From Acidimicrobiaceae bacterium (GTDB taxonomy: Bacteria > Actinomycetota > Acidimicrobiia > Acidimicrobiales > Ilumatobacteraceae), in assembly GCA_024641005.1 (NCBI GenBank), contig JAHEDX010000021.1, positions 4,726-54,260 on the forward strand: a stretch of 49,535 nucleotides of DNA. Reading direction: 5' to 3'. Each line of letters begins with the position of its first letter. Within the stretch, counting starts at the first letter, position 1. The notes beneath the pieces were generated by a model. It made no database searches, was not told the DNA's origin, and worked only from the letters and a program-made list of their open reading frames with translations. The translations under genes and the position numbers were made by a program. This document shows, in pieces, positions 9,144 to 16,826 of the stretch.

Positions 9144-10328
9144 TCAGTTCATCAGCTCCCGGGTGATCTGCGTCGGGAACCGTGCGGTACACCTGGTGTC
9201 GCCCATGAACGAGATCAGGCGCTCGATCTCGAGGTGCAACAGCCGGTTGTGCTCGGCCGTCAACGGTTCGAACACCCGATGACGGAACTCGCCGGAGGGG
9301 CTCAGGGCCCATCCGCCCACGACACGTCCGTCGACCCAGATCGTCGGGCCGGCGTTGCCGTTGCGGTCGAAGAGCATCGGAACGTACTCGTCGGGCAGGT
9401 ACCAGCTGCGTTCCTTCCAGCCCATCACGGTCGGATCGAGGCTGGGGAGCACCGCGACCCATGGGTCGGCCGCGACGTCGAGCTCGGTGTCGCCCCGAGC
9501 GATGATGAGCTCGTCGCCGCCGCAGTCGACCGTTTCTGCCCCGGCCCGTTCGAGGGCCGCGGTCGTGGTGCGTTTGGTCCAACCGGTCCACCACCGCAAG
9601 TCGGTGATCGAGGCCGGGCCGAATGCGCGGAGGTAGCGGTCGGCGAGTACGGCAGCCGCGATGTCCGGATCATCGTGCCCGAAGCCTCCCGCCAGCCACC
9701 GATCGGCAATCGTCCATCGGTACTGGCTGCTGATCCAGCTGCCCACCGGTCGCGTACGGACGACGAGCCCCATGAACCCCATCAGTGTGAGCACGCGGGT
9801 GTGGACAGAGATCGAGCTGCCGTATGGCTTGTTCGGGGTGATCGACACGCTCGTGCGCAGCTCGGGAAGGGCATCTCCGAGCTCGCGTGTCGTTGCTCCG
9901 CCGAGTTCGTCGAGCGCTCGAGTGGTCATGACGATCGCGTCGTCGAGCCAACGTTCGGGGTCGTCGGTGATGCCATTGTCGACGAGCAGCTTGCCGAGTG
10001 ACCGACGCATCGGCGCCACCAAAGCGAGCGTCGATGATGCGTGAGCGACCCGTGCCATGGTCGGGGTGAGCACCCAGAGCGTGCGCCGCATGGCGTGGTG
10101 TCGCAAGATGTCACGGTCCACGTAGAAGGCCCGATCGATCCGTGCGACATCAGGTGTGCTCATGCGGACCGCGGCGCTCAGGTACGCGGTGACCGGGTCG
10201 CTCGAGTGCAGGCAGACGAGTGCGTCGACGACGCCTGCGACGCTGTCGAGGCGCTCGCCGGGTACGAGCAGATGCCGACGTGCGAGCCGGGCCCGCCGAG
10301 TGTCAGCGGGGAACGCGGTCTGCTTCAT
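9144..10328 (-). CDS. AlkZ-fold (HTH_42) winged-helix DNA-binding protein
   Basis: The product has 394 residues and matches the winged-helix family that includes the DNA glycosylases AlkZ and YcaQ. Recognisable segments are VDALVCLHSSDPVTAYL, MRRTLWVLTP, WWTGWTKRTT, LPSLDPTVMGWKER and GNAGPTIWVDGRVVGGW. The catalytic Gln-x-Gln (or Gln-x-Asp) of true AlkZ enzymes aligns with His41-x-Ser43 here, so glycosylase activity is uncertain. It is the last gene of a leftward run (TetR, DedA, nitroreductase, this gene). The ATG at 10328 is preferred over upstream alternatives that add only a short Arg-rich tail. Confidence 0.8.
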   Translation of the reverse strand: MKQTAFPADTRRARLARRHLLVPGERLDSVAGVVDALVCLHSSDPVTAYLSAAVRMSTPDVARIDRAFYVDRDILRHHAMRRTLWVLTPTMARVAHASSTLALVAPMRRSLGKLLVDNGITDDPERWLDDAIVMTTRALDELGGATTRELGDALPELRTSVSITPNKPYGSSISVHTRVLTLMGFMGLVVRTRPVGSWISSQYRWTIADRWLAGGFGHDDPDIAAAVLADRYLRAFGPASITDLRWWTGWTKRTTTAALERAGAETVDCGGDELIIARGDTELDVAADPWVAVLPSLDPTVMGWKERSWYLPDEYVPMLFDRNGNAGPTIWVDGRVVGGWALSPSGEFRHRVFEPLTAEHNRLLHLEIERLISFMGDTRCTARFPTQITRELMN

Positions 10329-10412
10329 CGTGCGACGTGGCCGGTGTCTCGGCAACTGCTCACGGGTGGCGGTTCAGGTCCACACGTCGGCCAGTTCGCG
10401 CAAGTGAGGCCG

Positions 10413-11063
10413 TCACACGAACCTGGCCCACTGGTCGAACGGCATCCGTTCGCTGAGCAGCGAGTTGATCGGAGCGTCGGGGTCTGCCTTACCGATGGCC
10501 ATGCCGCAGAACAGCATCTCGTTGTCGGGCGCGCCGACGAACTCGCTCACCGCACGATGCTTGACCGACCAGTACTCCTGCGAACACGTATCGAGCCCCG
10601 CCTCTTGTGCGAGGAGCATGAACGTCTGTAAGAACATGCCCAGGTCGCTCCACTGTGGCGAGCCCATGCCGCGATCGATGAAGCAGAACAGGGCGGCGGG
10701 CGCGCCGAAGAGGTCGTCGTTCTTCGCGAACTGCTCGAGGCGACCTGCCTTGTCTTCACGGGCGATGCCCAAGGTCGCGTACATCTGCTCGCCGAGGTTG
10801 AAGCGGTTCGTGCGATACGGCTCCCACAGGTTGGCCGGATAGATGTCATATTCCCCGGCTTCGACCGGGCGATCCGCGATGAACTCGCGGAAGCGAGTCA
10901 CGCTGTCGCCGTTGAGCACGTAGATCCGCCACGGTTGGACGTTGCCGCCGCTCGGTGCCCGCGCGGCAAGTTCGAGCAGGCTTCGCAGGGTGTCGTCCTC
11001 GACAGGATCCGGCAGGAACTGTCGGATCGACTTGCGGCGAACAACGGCCTCGGAAACGTCCAT
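10413..11063 (-). CDS. Nitroreductase-family FMN oxidoreductase
   Basis: The product has 216 residues, normal for NfsB/FRP-like flavoenzymes that use NAD(P)H to reduce nitro-, quinone- or enone-type compounds. The N-terminal RRKSIRQF with RAPSGGNVQPW is the conserved FMN-phosphate-binding start, and GMAIGKADPDAPIN near the C-terminus is the second FMN loop. The substrate cannot be told. The ATG at 11063 has a CAGACT-like -10 box 7 bases upstream and could be leaderless. It follows the DedA gene by 42 bp on the same strand. Confidence 0.88.
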   Translation of the reverse strand: MDVSEAVVRRKSIRQFLPDPVEDDTLRSLLELAARAPSGGNVQPWRIYVLNGDSVTRFREFIADRPVEAGEYDIYPANLWEPYRTNRFNLGEQMYATLGIAREDKAGRLEQFAKNDDLFGAPAALFCFIDRGMGSPQWSDLGMFLQTFMLLAQEAGLDTCSQEYWSVKHRAVSEFVGAPDNEMLFCGMAIGKADPDAPINSLLSERMPFDQWARFV

Positions 11064-11105
11064 GGGCGAGAGTCTGGCCGCCGATGTGGTGGCGTGGCGA
11101 ACCGG

Positions 11106-11729
11106 TCAGTCGTGCCGGTTACGCACGTGGCGAACGACCTCGATGAGCACGGTCATGCCGAGCGCGGCGCCGAACGCTACGAGGAATGCCAACGTGTGGT
11201 TGTCTTCGAAGGTCTTGCCGCCGACGTACCCGAGCAGCGCCGCGTAGGTCGCCCAGATCATGGCCGCCACAGCGATCCAACGAAGGAACCACCCATGTGG
11301 CTGGTGGGTGACGCCCGAGGACACCGTCAGCGCGGTGCGGCCTCCGGGGATGAACCGGGCGGTGATCAACAATGGTCCGCCACGGACCCGGATCTGTTCG
11401 CCCGCCCAGTCGAGCCGGGTCTGCCACTTGGGCCGACGCTGTGCTCGTCGCTGGATGTAACCGCTCATGCGGTCGCCGATCAGGTAGGCGGTGTTGTCGC
11501 CGAGAAATGCGCCGAACGCCCCGACTGCGATGACGGCCAGGAGATGTTGGTCGCCTTGACCGGCTGCGACGCCCCCGATGATCACCATCGTCTCGGCCGG
11601 CACGATGGGGATGATGGCGTCGAGGAACGCGATCACCGCGATGATCGCGAGAAACCACCAGTTGGCCGAAAAATCACTGAGCCAGCCGGTCGCATCCGTG
11701 AAGATGTTGGCGAACAGCACCGAACTCAT
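11106..11729 (-). CDS. DedA-family (VTT domain) membrane protein
   Basis: The product has 207 residues and is an integral membrane protein with several hydrophobic segments. The DedA hallmarks are present: an Ile/Val-rich first helix with a PIVPAE re-entrant motif, GAFGAFLGDNTAYLIGDRMSG, and ARFIPGGRTAL (the conserved F-x-R-x-(I/V)PGxR element). Members act in polyprenyl-phosphate or phospholipid transport and envelope homeostasis; which lipid this one moves is unknown. It begins 46 bp after the TetR gene on the same strand, so that regulator may control it. Confidence 0.9.
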   Translation of the reverse strand: MSSVLFANIFTDATGWLSDFSANWWFLAIIAVIAFLDAIIPIVPAETMVIIGGVAAGQGDQHLLAVIAVGAFGAFLGDNTAYLIGDRMSGYIQRRAQRRPKWQTRLDWAGEQIRVRGGPLLITARFIPGGRTALTVSSGVTHQPHGWFLRWIAVAAMIWATYAALLGYVGGKTFEDNHTLAFLVAFGAALGMTVLIEVVRHVRNRHD

Positions 11730-11775
11730 TGGGGTGGCACCCTAGTGCCGTCGTGGTGGAACCGGCTTCGGCGCG

Positions 11776-12390
11776 TCAGTGGGTCGGCGACGGCGCGACA
11801 GCCGGGCGCAGCGCCCCGATGGTCGCGTTCATTCCGTTTTCGAACACGGTCGACCACTGCACGTGGGTGTCGCCGACGCCGTCGAGTTCGAGGCTGACCA
11901 ATCCATGGCAGGTCGCCCAGAGCCATGCCGCGATGTCGATCGTCTCGAATCCGTCGGGTTTGATCACAGCACCGTGTTCTTGGCCGGCGCGGACCCGGTC
12001 GACGAATGATGTGAGGCCACCGAGGCCGAGGTCGATCGAGGCCTGGGACGGCTCGAATCCGTGCACGGTTCGACGGAACATGATGCCGTAATAGGTCGGG
12101 TTCTCACGGGCGAAGTCGCGGTATGCGCGGGCCACGTTCGAGATGTCGTCGAGGGTGTCATCGGTGGTCGGGACGCTTTCGATGGCGGCCACGAGTCGTC
12201 GATATCCATCGGCGTACAACTCGTCGATCACGCCGTCCTTGCCCCCGAAACGCGAGTACACGTTCATCGTGCTCATACCGGCTTCGTTGGCGATGCGACG
12301 GACCGTCAGCGAGTCGGGGCCCGTTTCGGCCAACAACCGATGAGCGGCGGCCAAGAGCGCCTCGCTGGTCTCGTCGTGTGTTCGGTTCAT
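11776..12390 (-). CDS. TetR-family regulator (WHG-type C-terminal domain)
   Basis: The product has 204 residues. The N-terminal helix-turn-helix is clear: LLAETGPDSLTVRRIANEAG followed by MSTMNVYSRFGGKDGV. The C-terminal part has FARENPTYYGIMFRR and AAWLWATCHGLVSLEL, typical of the TetR_C_33/WHG ligand domain. The ATG at 12390 follows GGAGACG. It heads a leftward run with DedA, nitroreductase and the AlkZ-fold gene. The 285-bp AT-richer gap before the divergent ferredoxin gene probably contains its operator, for example the direct TTCATA repeats at 12489-12505. Confidence 0.88.
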   Translation of the reverse strand: MNRTHDETSEALLAAAHRLLAETGPDSLTVRRIANEAGMSTMNVYSRFGGKDGVIDELYADGYRRLVAAIESVPTTDDTLDDISNVARAYRDFARENPTYYGIMFRRTVHGFEPSQASIDLGLGGLTSFVDRVRAGQEHGAVIKPDGFETIDIAAWLWATCHGLVSLELDGVGDTHVQWSTVFENGMNATIGALRPAVAPSPTH

Positions 12391-12488
12391 CGTCTCGTCT
12401 CCTGGCCGGGATGCCTGCCAATGGGCCCGTCGTACTGGGCAGCGTGCCTTCGCGACTCTCTTGCATTCCACCGTAATCCGCACGGCGC

Positions 12489-12505
12489 TTCATATCTGGT
12501 TCATA
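12489..12505. promoter_or_regulatory. TTCATA direct repeat in divergent promoter region
   Basis: TTCATA occurs at 12489-12494 and 12500-12505, an 11-bp period, in the AT-richest part of the gap between the TetR gene and the divergent ferredoxin gene. A regulatory site is likely from position, but the binding protein is not identifiable. Confidence 0.3.
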
Positions 12506-12675
12506 ACATCGCAATACGGAAAAAATCTCACTCATTACGTTGGAACAAACGCATAAAGTGACATAACTCCGTTGTATCTGACGGTCTGGGGTCGGCCCGA
12601 AACGGCGCTCGATCGCTGCCGAGGTGCCGGTCCCCGATGCGTTGGTATTGCCGCCTTCTGTCTACGATCTGTGAC

Positions 12676-12876
12676 ATGCGAGTCGAGGTGAATGCGGATC
12701 TCTGCCAGGGCCACAACAGGTGTTACGCGCTGGCTCCTGAGTTGTTCGATGTCGATGACTACGGCACGGCTGTCGTCATCGGCGATGGCTCGGTCGCGGC
12801 CGAACTCGAGGACAAGGCTCGGCTCGCCGTGGCCAACTGTCCCGAGTACGCGATCGTCATCAGCGACGGCGAATGA
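12676..12876 (+). CDS. [3Fe-4S]-type ferredoxin of the P450-partner class
   Basis: The product has 66 residues. Cluster ligands are Cys10, Cys16 and Cys55 (Cys-Pro). The position that would carry the fourth cysteine is His13, giving C-x2-H-x2-C...CP, the variant seen in actinobacterial ferredoxins that feed cytochromes P450. The ATG at 12676 is preferred over an upstream in-frame GTG: the family starts with MRVEVNAD-like sequence, and TACGAT at 12663-12668 places a -10 box 7 bases before it (leaderless). No P450 or ferredoxin reductase gene is in the window, so its partner is elsewhere. Confidence 0.88.
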   Translation: MRVEVNADLCQGHNRCYALAPELFDVDDYGTAVVIGDGSVAAELEDKARLAVANCPEYAIVISDGE

Positions 12877-13112
12877 CAGGCGGTCACGGGCTGGCCGCCG
12901 ACCGGGTGGCCGGTCTCGGTGACCGCGCCACCGGCGTCGACACGGGCAGTTCGATCCCACCTCGCTGCGTCGGCCCGATCACACCAATCTGCAGCGATTC
13001 GTCCGTCGATCGGTCTGCACGGTGTTCGACGCCGGCGCCCGGTGATCGCCCGGATTCCGAGCAGCACGTTGCTTCCGACGAGTTGCCGATCCAGTTGTTC
13101 GCCACGGCGTGA
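12873..13112 (+). CDS. Possible small linking protein, unknown function
   Basis: This is a 79-codon frame. Its ATG overlaps the ferredoxin stop (ATGA) and its TGA overlaps the GTG of the next methyltransferase gene (GTGA). Four-base overlaps at both ends are what one expects of a coupled middle gene. The product is soluble, Ser/Asp/Pro-rich with three Cys, and matches nothing I know. Without homologues it could equally be non-coding spacer. Confidence 0.35.
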   Translation: MTGGHGLAADRVAGLGDRATGVDTGSSIPPRCVGPITPICSDSSVDRSARCSTPAPGDRPDSEQHVASDELPIQLFATA

Positions 13113-13936
13113 ACGAGCCTTCGTCCTTGCCGGCCTCACCCGCTGCCGAGCGATGGTCCGCGGCGTTGTCGGGTTGGGGCATCCCTCAGCACATCCTCGA
13201 CAGCGCACCTGAATCCCCATGGCGTCATGACGCCGCTCGATTCGCCGTGGATGAACACCTCGACCGTGATGCAACATCGGCACGTTGGGCTCGCGAGGTG
13301 CTACCACCGACCGGTGGCACCGTGCTCGACGTCGGGTGTGGTGGCGGCCGTTCGTCCCTGCCGTTGGTGCCGCCGGCGAACGAGCTGATCGGTGTCGATG
13401 CGAGTGGCGCGATGCTCGACGAGTACGTCGAGGCCGCGTCGAGGGTCGGCGTCGCCAGGCGGACGATCCACGGAACCTGGCCCGAGGTGGCAGTGCAAGC
13501 GCCGGTCGCCGATGTGGTCGTGTGTCATCACGTAGCGTTCAACGTGGCCGACATCGTCCCATTCCTGTGGGCGCTGACCGACCACGCTCGACTCGCCGTG
13601 GTGGTGGAGATTCCGACCATGCACCCGATGTCGGCCTGGGCTCCGGCATGGCAGCACTTCTGGGGGGTCACCCGTCCTGATGGCCCGACGTCCGACGACC
13701 TGTTGGCGGTGTTGATCGAGATGGGGCTCGATCCGGAACTCTCGATCGGTGCTCGCGGACGACCGTCCGCGTACGAAACCGACCCGAGCACCCTCGTCCC
13801 GGTTGCCCGCCGTCGCCTGTGCCTGCCGGCGGAGCGTGACGGGGAGCTAGCCGAGTGGCTCGCCGGACACGCGCCGCCCTTCCCGGACAAGATGGCGAAC
13901 TTCCGTTGGCCCGGTTCGGCCGAGATACCACGTTGA
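13109..13936 (+). CDS. SAM-dependent class I methyltransferase
   Basis: The product has 275 residues. GGTVLDVGCGGGRSSLP is motif I for AdoMet binding, LIGVDASGAMLDE is the acidic strand-2 motif, and VVVCHHVAFNVADI occupies motif IV. The rest predicts a Rossmann-like fold with a C-terminal extension ending in a PPFPDK segment. The substrate is unknown. The GTG at 13109 overlaps the stop of the small upstream frame. The gene converges on the crcB pair, with a CCACG/CGTGG hairpin at 13928-13951 across its stop. Confidence 0.85.
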   Translation: MNEPSSLPASPAAERWSAALSGWGIPQHILDSAPESPWRHDAARFAVDEHLDRDATSARWAREVLPPTGGTVLDVGCGGGRSSLPLVPPANELIGVDASGAMLDEYVEAASRVGVARRTIHGTWPEVAVQAPVADVVVCHHVAFNVADIVPFLWALTDHARLAVVVEIPTMHPMSAWAPAWQHFWGVTRPDGPTSDDLLAVLIEMGLDPELSIGARGRPSAYETDPSTLVPVARRRLCLPAERDGELAEWLAGHAPPFPDKMANFRWPGSAEIPR

Positions 13937-13951
13937 CCGAAACCAGCGTGG
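13928..13951. terminator. Weak hairpin at convergent gene ends
   Basis: CCACG at 13928-13932 and CGTGG at 13947-13951 can pair across the 23-bp gap between the methyltransferase and crcB stops. The stem is short and there is no T tract, so a terminator role is tentative. Confidence 0.25.
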
Positions 13952-13959
13952 GTCGATCC

Positions 13960-14277
13960 TCAACCGATCGCGTGGCCCGCGGTGGCCGCTGTCACGCCCA
14001 GTATCAGCGTCGTCGAGATGATCGCGATCCGGCGTCGAGGTGACCCTTCGGTCGCCTCGAGTGCAAACATGCTGAAGGTCGTCAACGAGCCCAGATAGCC
14101 GGTCCCGACCACGGTGCGGACCATGTCGGACGGGTCGCCGGCGAGCAACCAGCCCAGAGCGAACGACCCCAACACGTTGGCCACCAGCGTGCTCATCCAC
14201 GTCCATCCGTACTGGTTGATCCGCAGCCGAGTCGCCGCTCCCAGCCCGGAGGCGACGACGAACAGCACAGCGGTCAT
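13960..14277 (-). CDS. crcB: Fluoride exporter subunit CrcB/Fluc (second of pair)
   Basis: The product has 105 residues and four predicted membrane helices. The hallmark is GYLGSLTTFSMFALE, the Gly-x-x-Gly-x-x-TTFS(T/M)F pore segment with the fluoride-lining Phe residues, plus an early Arg/Asn-containing helix (ANVLGSFALGW). Fluc channels are antiparallel dimers; two adjacent genes usually mean a heterodimer (family knowledge). I start at the ATG at 14277 because it overlaps the upstream subunit's TGA (ATGA). The TTG at 14289 is possible. Confidence 0.88.
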   Translation of the reverse strand: MTAVLFVVASGLGAATRLRINQYGWTWMSTLVANVLGSFALGWLLAGDPSDMVRTVVGTGYLGSLTTFSMFALEATEGSPRRRIAIISTTLILGVTAATAGHAIG

Positions 14278-14633
14278 CGTCGTGCCCAATCACCGCGTGC
14301 GATCTCGACCGCGGCCAGCCCGGCGACGATCGATACCGCGACGTACAACAGCGCTTGGTCGGCGTGACCGGCGTCGACCAGACCTCGCGTCTCGGCAGCG
14401 AACGTCGAGAAGGTGGTGAGACCACCGAGTAGTCCGGTGACACCGAGCTGCCAGCGATCGGACCCGCGCACCAGCGACCGTGCGGCGAGCCCGATCAGGA
14501 TGCACCCCGTGACGTTCACGAGCAGTGTCGCGAACGGGAATGAGGCGGCCGGTCGACCCAGCAATTCGCCAACCCCCCAGCGCAGCGACGCGCCAATGGC
14601 GCCGCCGACGGCAACGAGGATGTACGAGCGCAT
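14274..14633 (-). CDS. crcB: Fluoride exporter subunit CrcB/Fluc (first of pair)
   Basis: The product has 119 residues with four predicted membrane helices. It shows GGAIGASLRWGVGE near the N-terminus, TLLVNVTGCILIG and the signature GLLGGLTTFSTFAAE. It exports fluoride from the cytoplasm, probably as a heterodimer with the next gene, which it overlaps by four bases. The ATG at 14633 is preferred over an upstream TTG. The 47-bp gap to the divergent response-regulator gene is too short for a fluoride riboswitch, and I see none. Confidence 0.9.
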   Translation of the reverse strand: MRSYILVAVGGAIGASLRWGVGELLGRPAASFPFATLLVNVTGCILIGLAARSLVRGSDRWQLGVTGLLGGLTTFSTFAAETRGLVDAGHADQALLYVAVSIVAGLAAVEIARGDWARR

Positions 14634-14655
14634 CCCGCCATTCTCACCCAACACT

Positions 14656-14674
14656 CACCTTGTTCTGGTGTACT
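14656..14674 (+). promoter_or_regulatory. Two-component-system box, copy 1, with -10 element
   Basis: This 19-bp stretch matches 16748-16766 at 15 of 19 positions; the shared core is CTTGTTC-x-GGT. It contains TGTACT at 14669-14674, a -10 box six bases before the GTG start of the response regulator. A similar half-site lies 11 bp upstream, the period expected for OmpR-family tandem binding. Autoregulation is inferred. Confidence 0.5.
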
Positions 14675-14680
14675 CATGGG

Positions 14681-15388
14681 GTGCAGGTGTTGGTGGCTGA
14701 GGACGATCGGGCTGTTCGCGACTCGCTCACGCGGGCATTGTCGCTCGAGGGTTATGACGTGATTGCGGTGACGAACGGGGCGTTGGCGCTCGACGCGCTG
14801 CGCGAGAACGAGCCCGATCTGGTGCTGCTCGACGTGTCGATGCCGCATGTCGACGGGCTCACCGTGTGCCGCGTCCTGCGGTCCGAGGGCAATCGGGTCC
14901 CGGTACTGATGCTGACGGCGCGAACCGAGACGAGCGACCGCGTCGCCGGTCTCGACGCTGGTGCGGACGACTACCTCTCCAAACCGTTCGACCTCGACGA
15001 GTTGTTTGCCCGCATTCGTGCGCTGCTGCGGCGTAGTCGGCCCGATGGCTCGGGCCCGGGCGGTTCCGATTTCGGCCACGGCGATGCATTGATGTTGGAC
15101 GATCTTCAGCTCGACCCAGCGGGTCGTCGTGCGACGCGCGGCGAACGTGAGATCGAACTGAGCAAGACCGAGTTCGATCTGTTGGAGCTGCTCGTGCGGA
15201 ACGCGGGCATCGTGCTCGACCACACGACCATCTACGAGCGCATCTGGCACTACGATTTCGGTCCGGATTCGAAGAACCTCGCCGTCTACATCGGGTACCT
15301 CCGACGAAAGACCGAGGACGGTGGATCGGCCCGATTGATCCACACCGTCCGAGGAATCGGCTATGTCGCCCGCGTGGATCCGTCGTGA
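14681..15388 (+). CDS. OmpR/MprA-like response regulator
   Basis: The product has 235 residues. The receiver domain has Asp8/Asp9, the phospho-acceptor Asp51 in LVLLDVSMP, Thr79 and Lys101. A winged-helix DNA-binding domain follows, with ELSKTEFDLLELL, the VYIGYLRRKTE recognition helix region and HTVRGIGYV. Overall pattern is closest to mycobacterial MprA. The GTG at 14681 is chosen because the receiver begins there and TGTACT lies six bases upstream; the Arg-rich extension further upstream is antisense to crcB. Its TGA overlaps the kinase GTG (GTGA). Confidence 0.93.
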   Translation: MQVLVAEDDRAVRDSLTRALSLEGYDVIAVTNGALALDALRENEPDLVLLDVSMPHVDGLTVCRVLRSEGNRVPVLMLTARTETSDRVAGLDAGADDYLSKPFDLDELFARIRALLRRSRPDGSGPGGSDFGHGDALMLDDLQLDPAGRRATRGEREIELSKTEFDLLELLVRNAGIVLDHTTIYERIWHYDFGPDSKNLAVYIGYLRRKTEDGGSARLIHTVRGIGYVARVDPS

Positions 15389-16695
15389 GCCTGCGCTGGA
15401 AGGTTGCGCTCGCGATGGCGTTGATGGTGTCGATCGCGACTGTTGCGGTCGGCGCGATCAGTTATCGGTCGACGAGGGCCCGCCTGTATGCAGAGGTCGA
15501 TCGATCGTTGACCGCCCTCGATCGGCCGATCAACGACCGTCGGCTCGATATCGACACGCGGTTACCCGATCAGGGCCCATTGTCGGGTCTGGTCGGGCAG
15601 ATCATCCTGCCGGACGGCACGGTGTCGCAGTCGACCTTCCCCGAGCCGGTGACGCCATCCGATGCCGAGTTGTCGGTGGTGGGCTCGAATCGTCGGAGCG
15701 TCTTCACGACGGTGCAGACCTCGCAGGGTGAGTACCGGGTTCGTACGATCGGCTTTCCTCGCGGCGCCGTGCAGGTCGGCCGTTCGCTCGACGAGACCAA
15801 TCGGTTGCTCCGGAGCCTGCGTGCCAGGACCCTGTTACTCGTACTGTTCGTCGCTGCAGCGGCGATCGGCGCCGGCCTCTGGATCGCAGGACGGGTCACT
15901 GCGTCGCTGCGCCGGCTGACCAGCGCGGCCGAGCACGTCGAGGCGACCGGCCGACTCGATGTGCAGATCGACGAGGACGGCAACGACGAGGTTGCCAGGC
16001 TCGGCTCGGCGTTCGAGAGGATGTTGGCTGCGTTGGCGCGTTCGAAGGACGATCAACAGCGTTTGGTGCAGGACGCCGGGCACGAACTGCGAACGCCGCT
16101 CACCAGCCTTCGTACGAACGTCGAGACGTTGCAGCGTTACCCCGATCTCGGCGATGCCGACCGCGCGGCCATCCTCGGCGACCTTCATGCCGAGACCGAG
16201 GAGCTCACCGAGCTGGTCAATGAGATCATCGTGGTCGCGAGCGGTGGATCGTCGGAGGAGCCACCCGAGTCGTTCGATCTGGCCGCCGTGGTGACCGACG
16301 TCGCCGCACGATACGAGCGACGTACCGGTCGCCGGATCGACATCGATGCGACGTCGTCGATCGTCGTCGCTCAGCGGTCGAGCGTGCAGCGCGCGATTTC
16401 GTGCCTGCTCGACAACGCCCGCAAGTTCGACGACACCGGGGGGCGCATCGAGGTCACCGTCGAGTCCGGTGCGGTCACGGTGTCCGACCGGGGCATCGGC
16501 ATCCCCGAAGCCGATCTCGCCCACGTCTTCGATCGGTTCTATCGCTCGGACGAGGCGCGCTCGATGTCGGGCTCAGGCCTCGGGCTGGCGATCGTGAGCG
16601 AGGTGGCACGACGCCATGGCGGCGAGGCCTGGGCGCTGAACCGAGATGGCGGCGGTGCCACCGTGGGCTTCCGTCTCGTGAACGACGAGGCCTGA
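15385..16695 (+). CDS. Membrane sensor histidine kinase (MprB-like)
   Basis: The product has 436 residues. There is a first membrane helix at about 7-27, an extracytoplasmic sensor of about 120 residues, a second helix at about 149-170 and a HAMP domain. The H-box is QDAGHELRTPLTSLRTN with phosphorylated His233. The ATPase shows the N-box LLDNARKF (Asn344), VSDRGIGIP (G1) and SGSGLGLAI (G2). It phosphorylates the overlapping response regulator. The sensor domain contains no ligand motif I recognise. The GTG at 15385 overlaps the regulator's stop, so the two proteins are translated together. Confidence 0.93.
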   Translation: MSLRWKVALAMALMVSIATVAVGAISYRSTRARLYAEVDRSLTALDRPINDRRLDIDTRLPDQGPLSGLVGQIILPDGTVSQSTFPEPVTPSDAELSVVGSNRRSVFTTVQTSQGEYRVRTIGFPRGAVQVGRSLDETNRLLRSLRARTLLLVLFVAAAAIGAGLWIAGRVTASLRRLTSAAEHVEATGRLDVQIDEDGNDEVARLGSAFERMLAALARSKDDQQRLVQDAGHELRTPLTSLRTNVETLQRYPDLGDADRAAILGDLHAETEELTELVNEIIVVASGGSSEEPPESFDLAAVVTDVAARYERRTGRRIDIDATSSIVVAQRSSVQRAISCLLDNARKFDDTGGRIEVTVESGAVTVSDRGIGIPEADLAHVFDRFYRSDEARSMSGSGLGLAIVSEVARRHGGEAWALNRDGGGATVGFRLVNDEA

Positions 16696-16747
16696 CGGAC
16701 CCGCGCCGGCGTGACCGTTCGCTCTGCGACGGTTCTTACCTTGCTTT

Positions 16748-16766
16748 CAACTTGTTCCGGTTTGCT
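16748..16766 (+). promoter_or_regulatory. Two-component-system box, copy 2
   Basis: CAACTTGTTCCGG with its 3' flank matches the box in front of the response regulator (15 of 19 positions). A related half-site, TTACCTTGC, starts 11 bp earlier at 16736. It lies 61 bp before the exported-protein gene, so that gene is a likely target of the adjacent two-component system. Confidence 0.5.
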
Positions 16767-16826
16767 TCTCACACAGGACGTTCATCGTGGTGTGCAACAG
16801 CAACCATTCCCTCGAAAGGAACAGTC

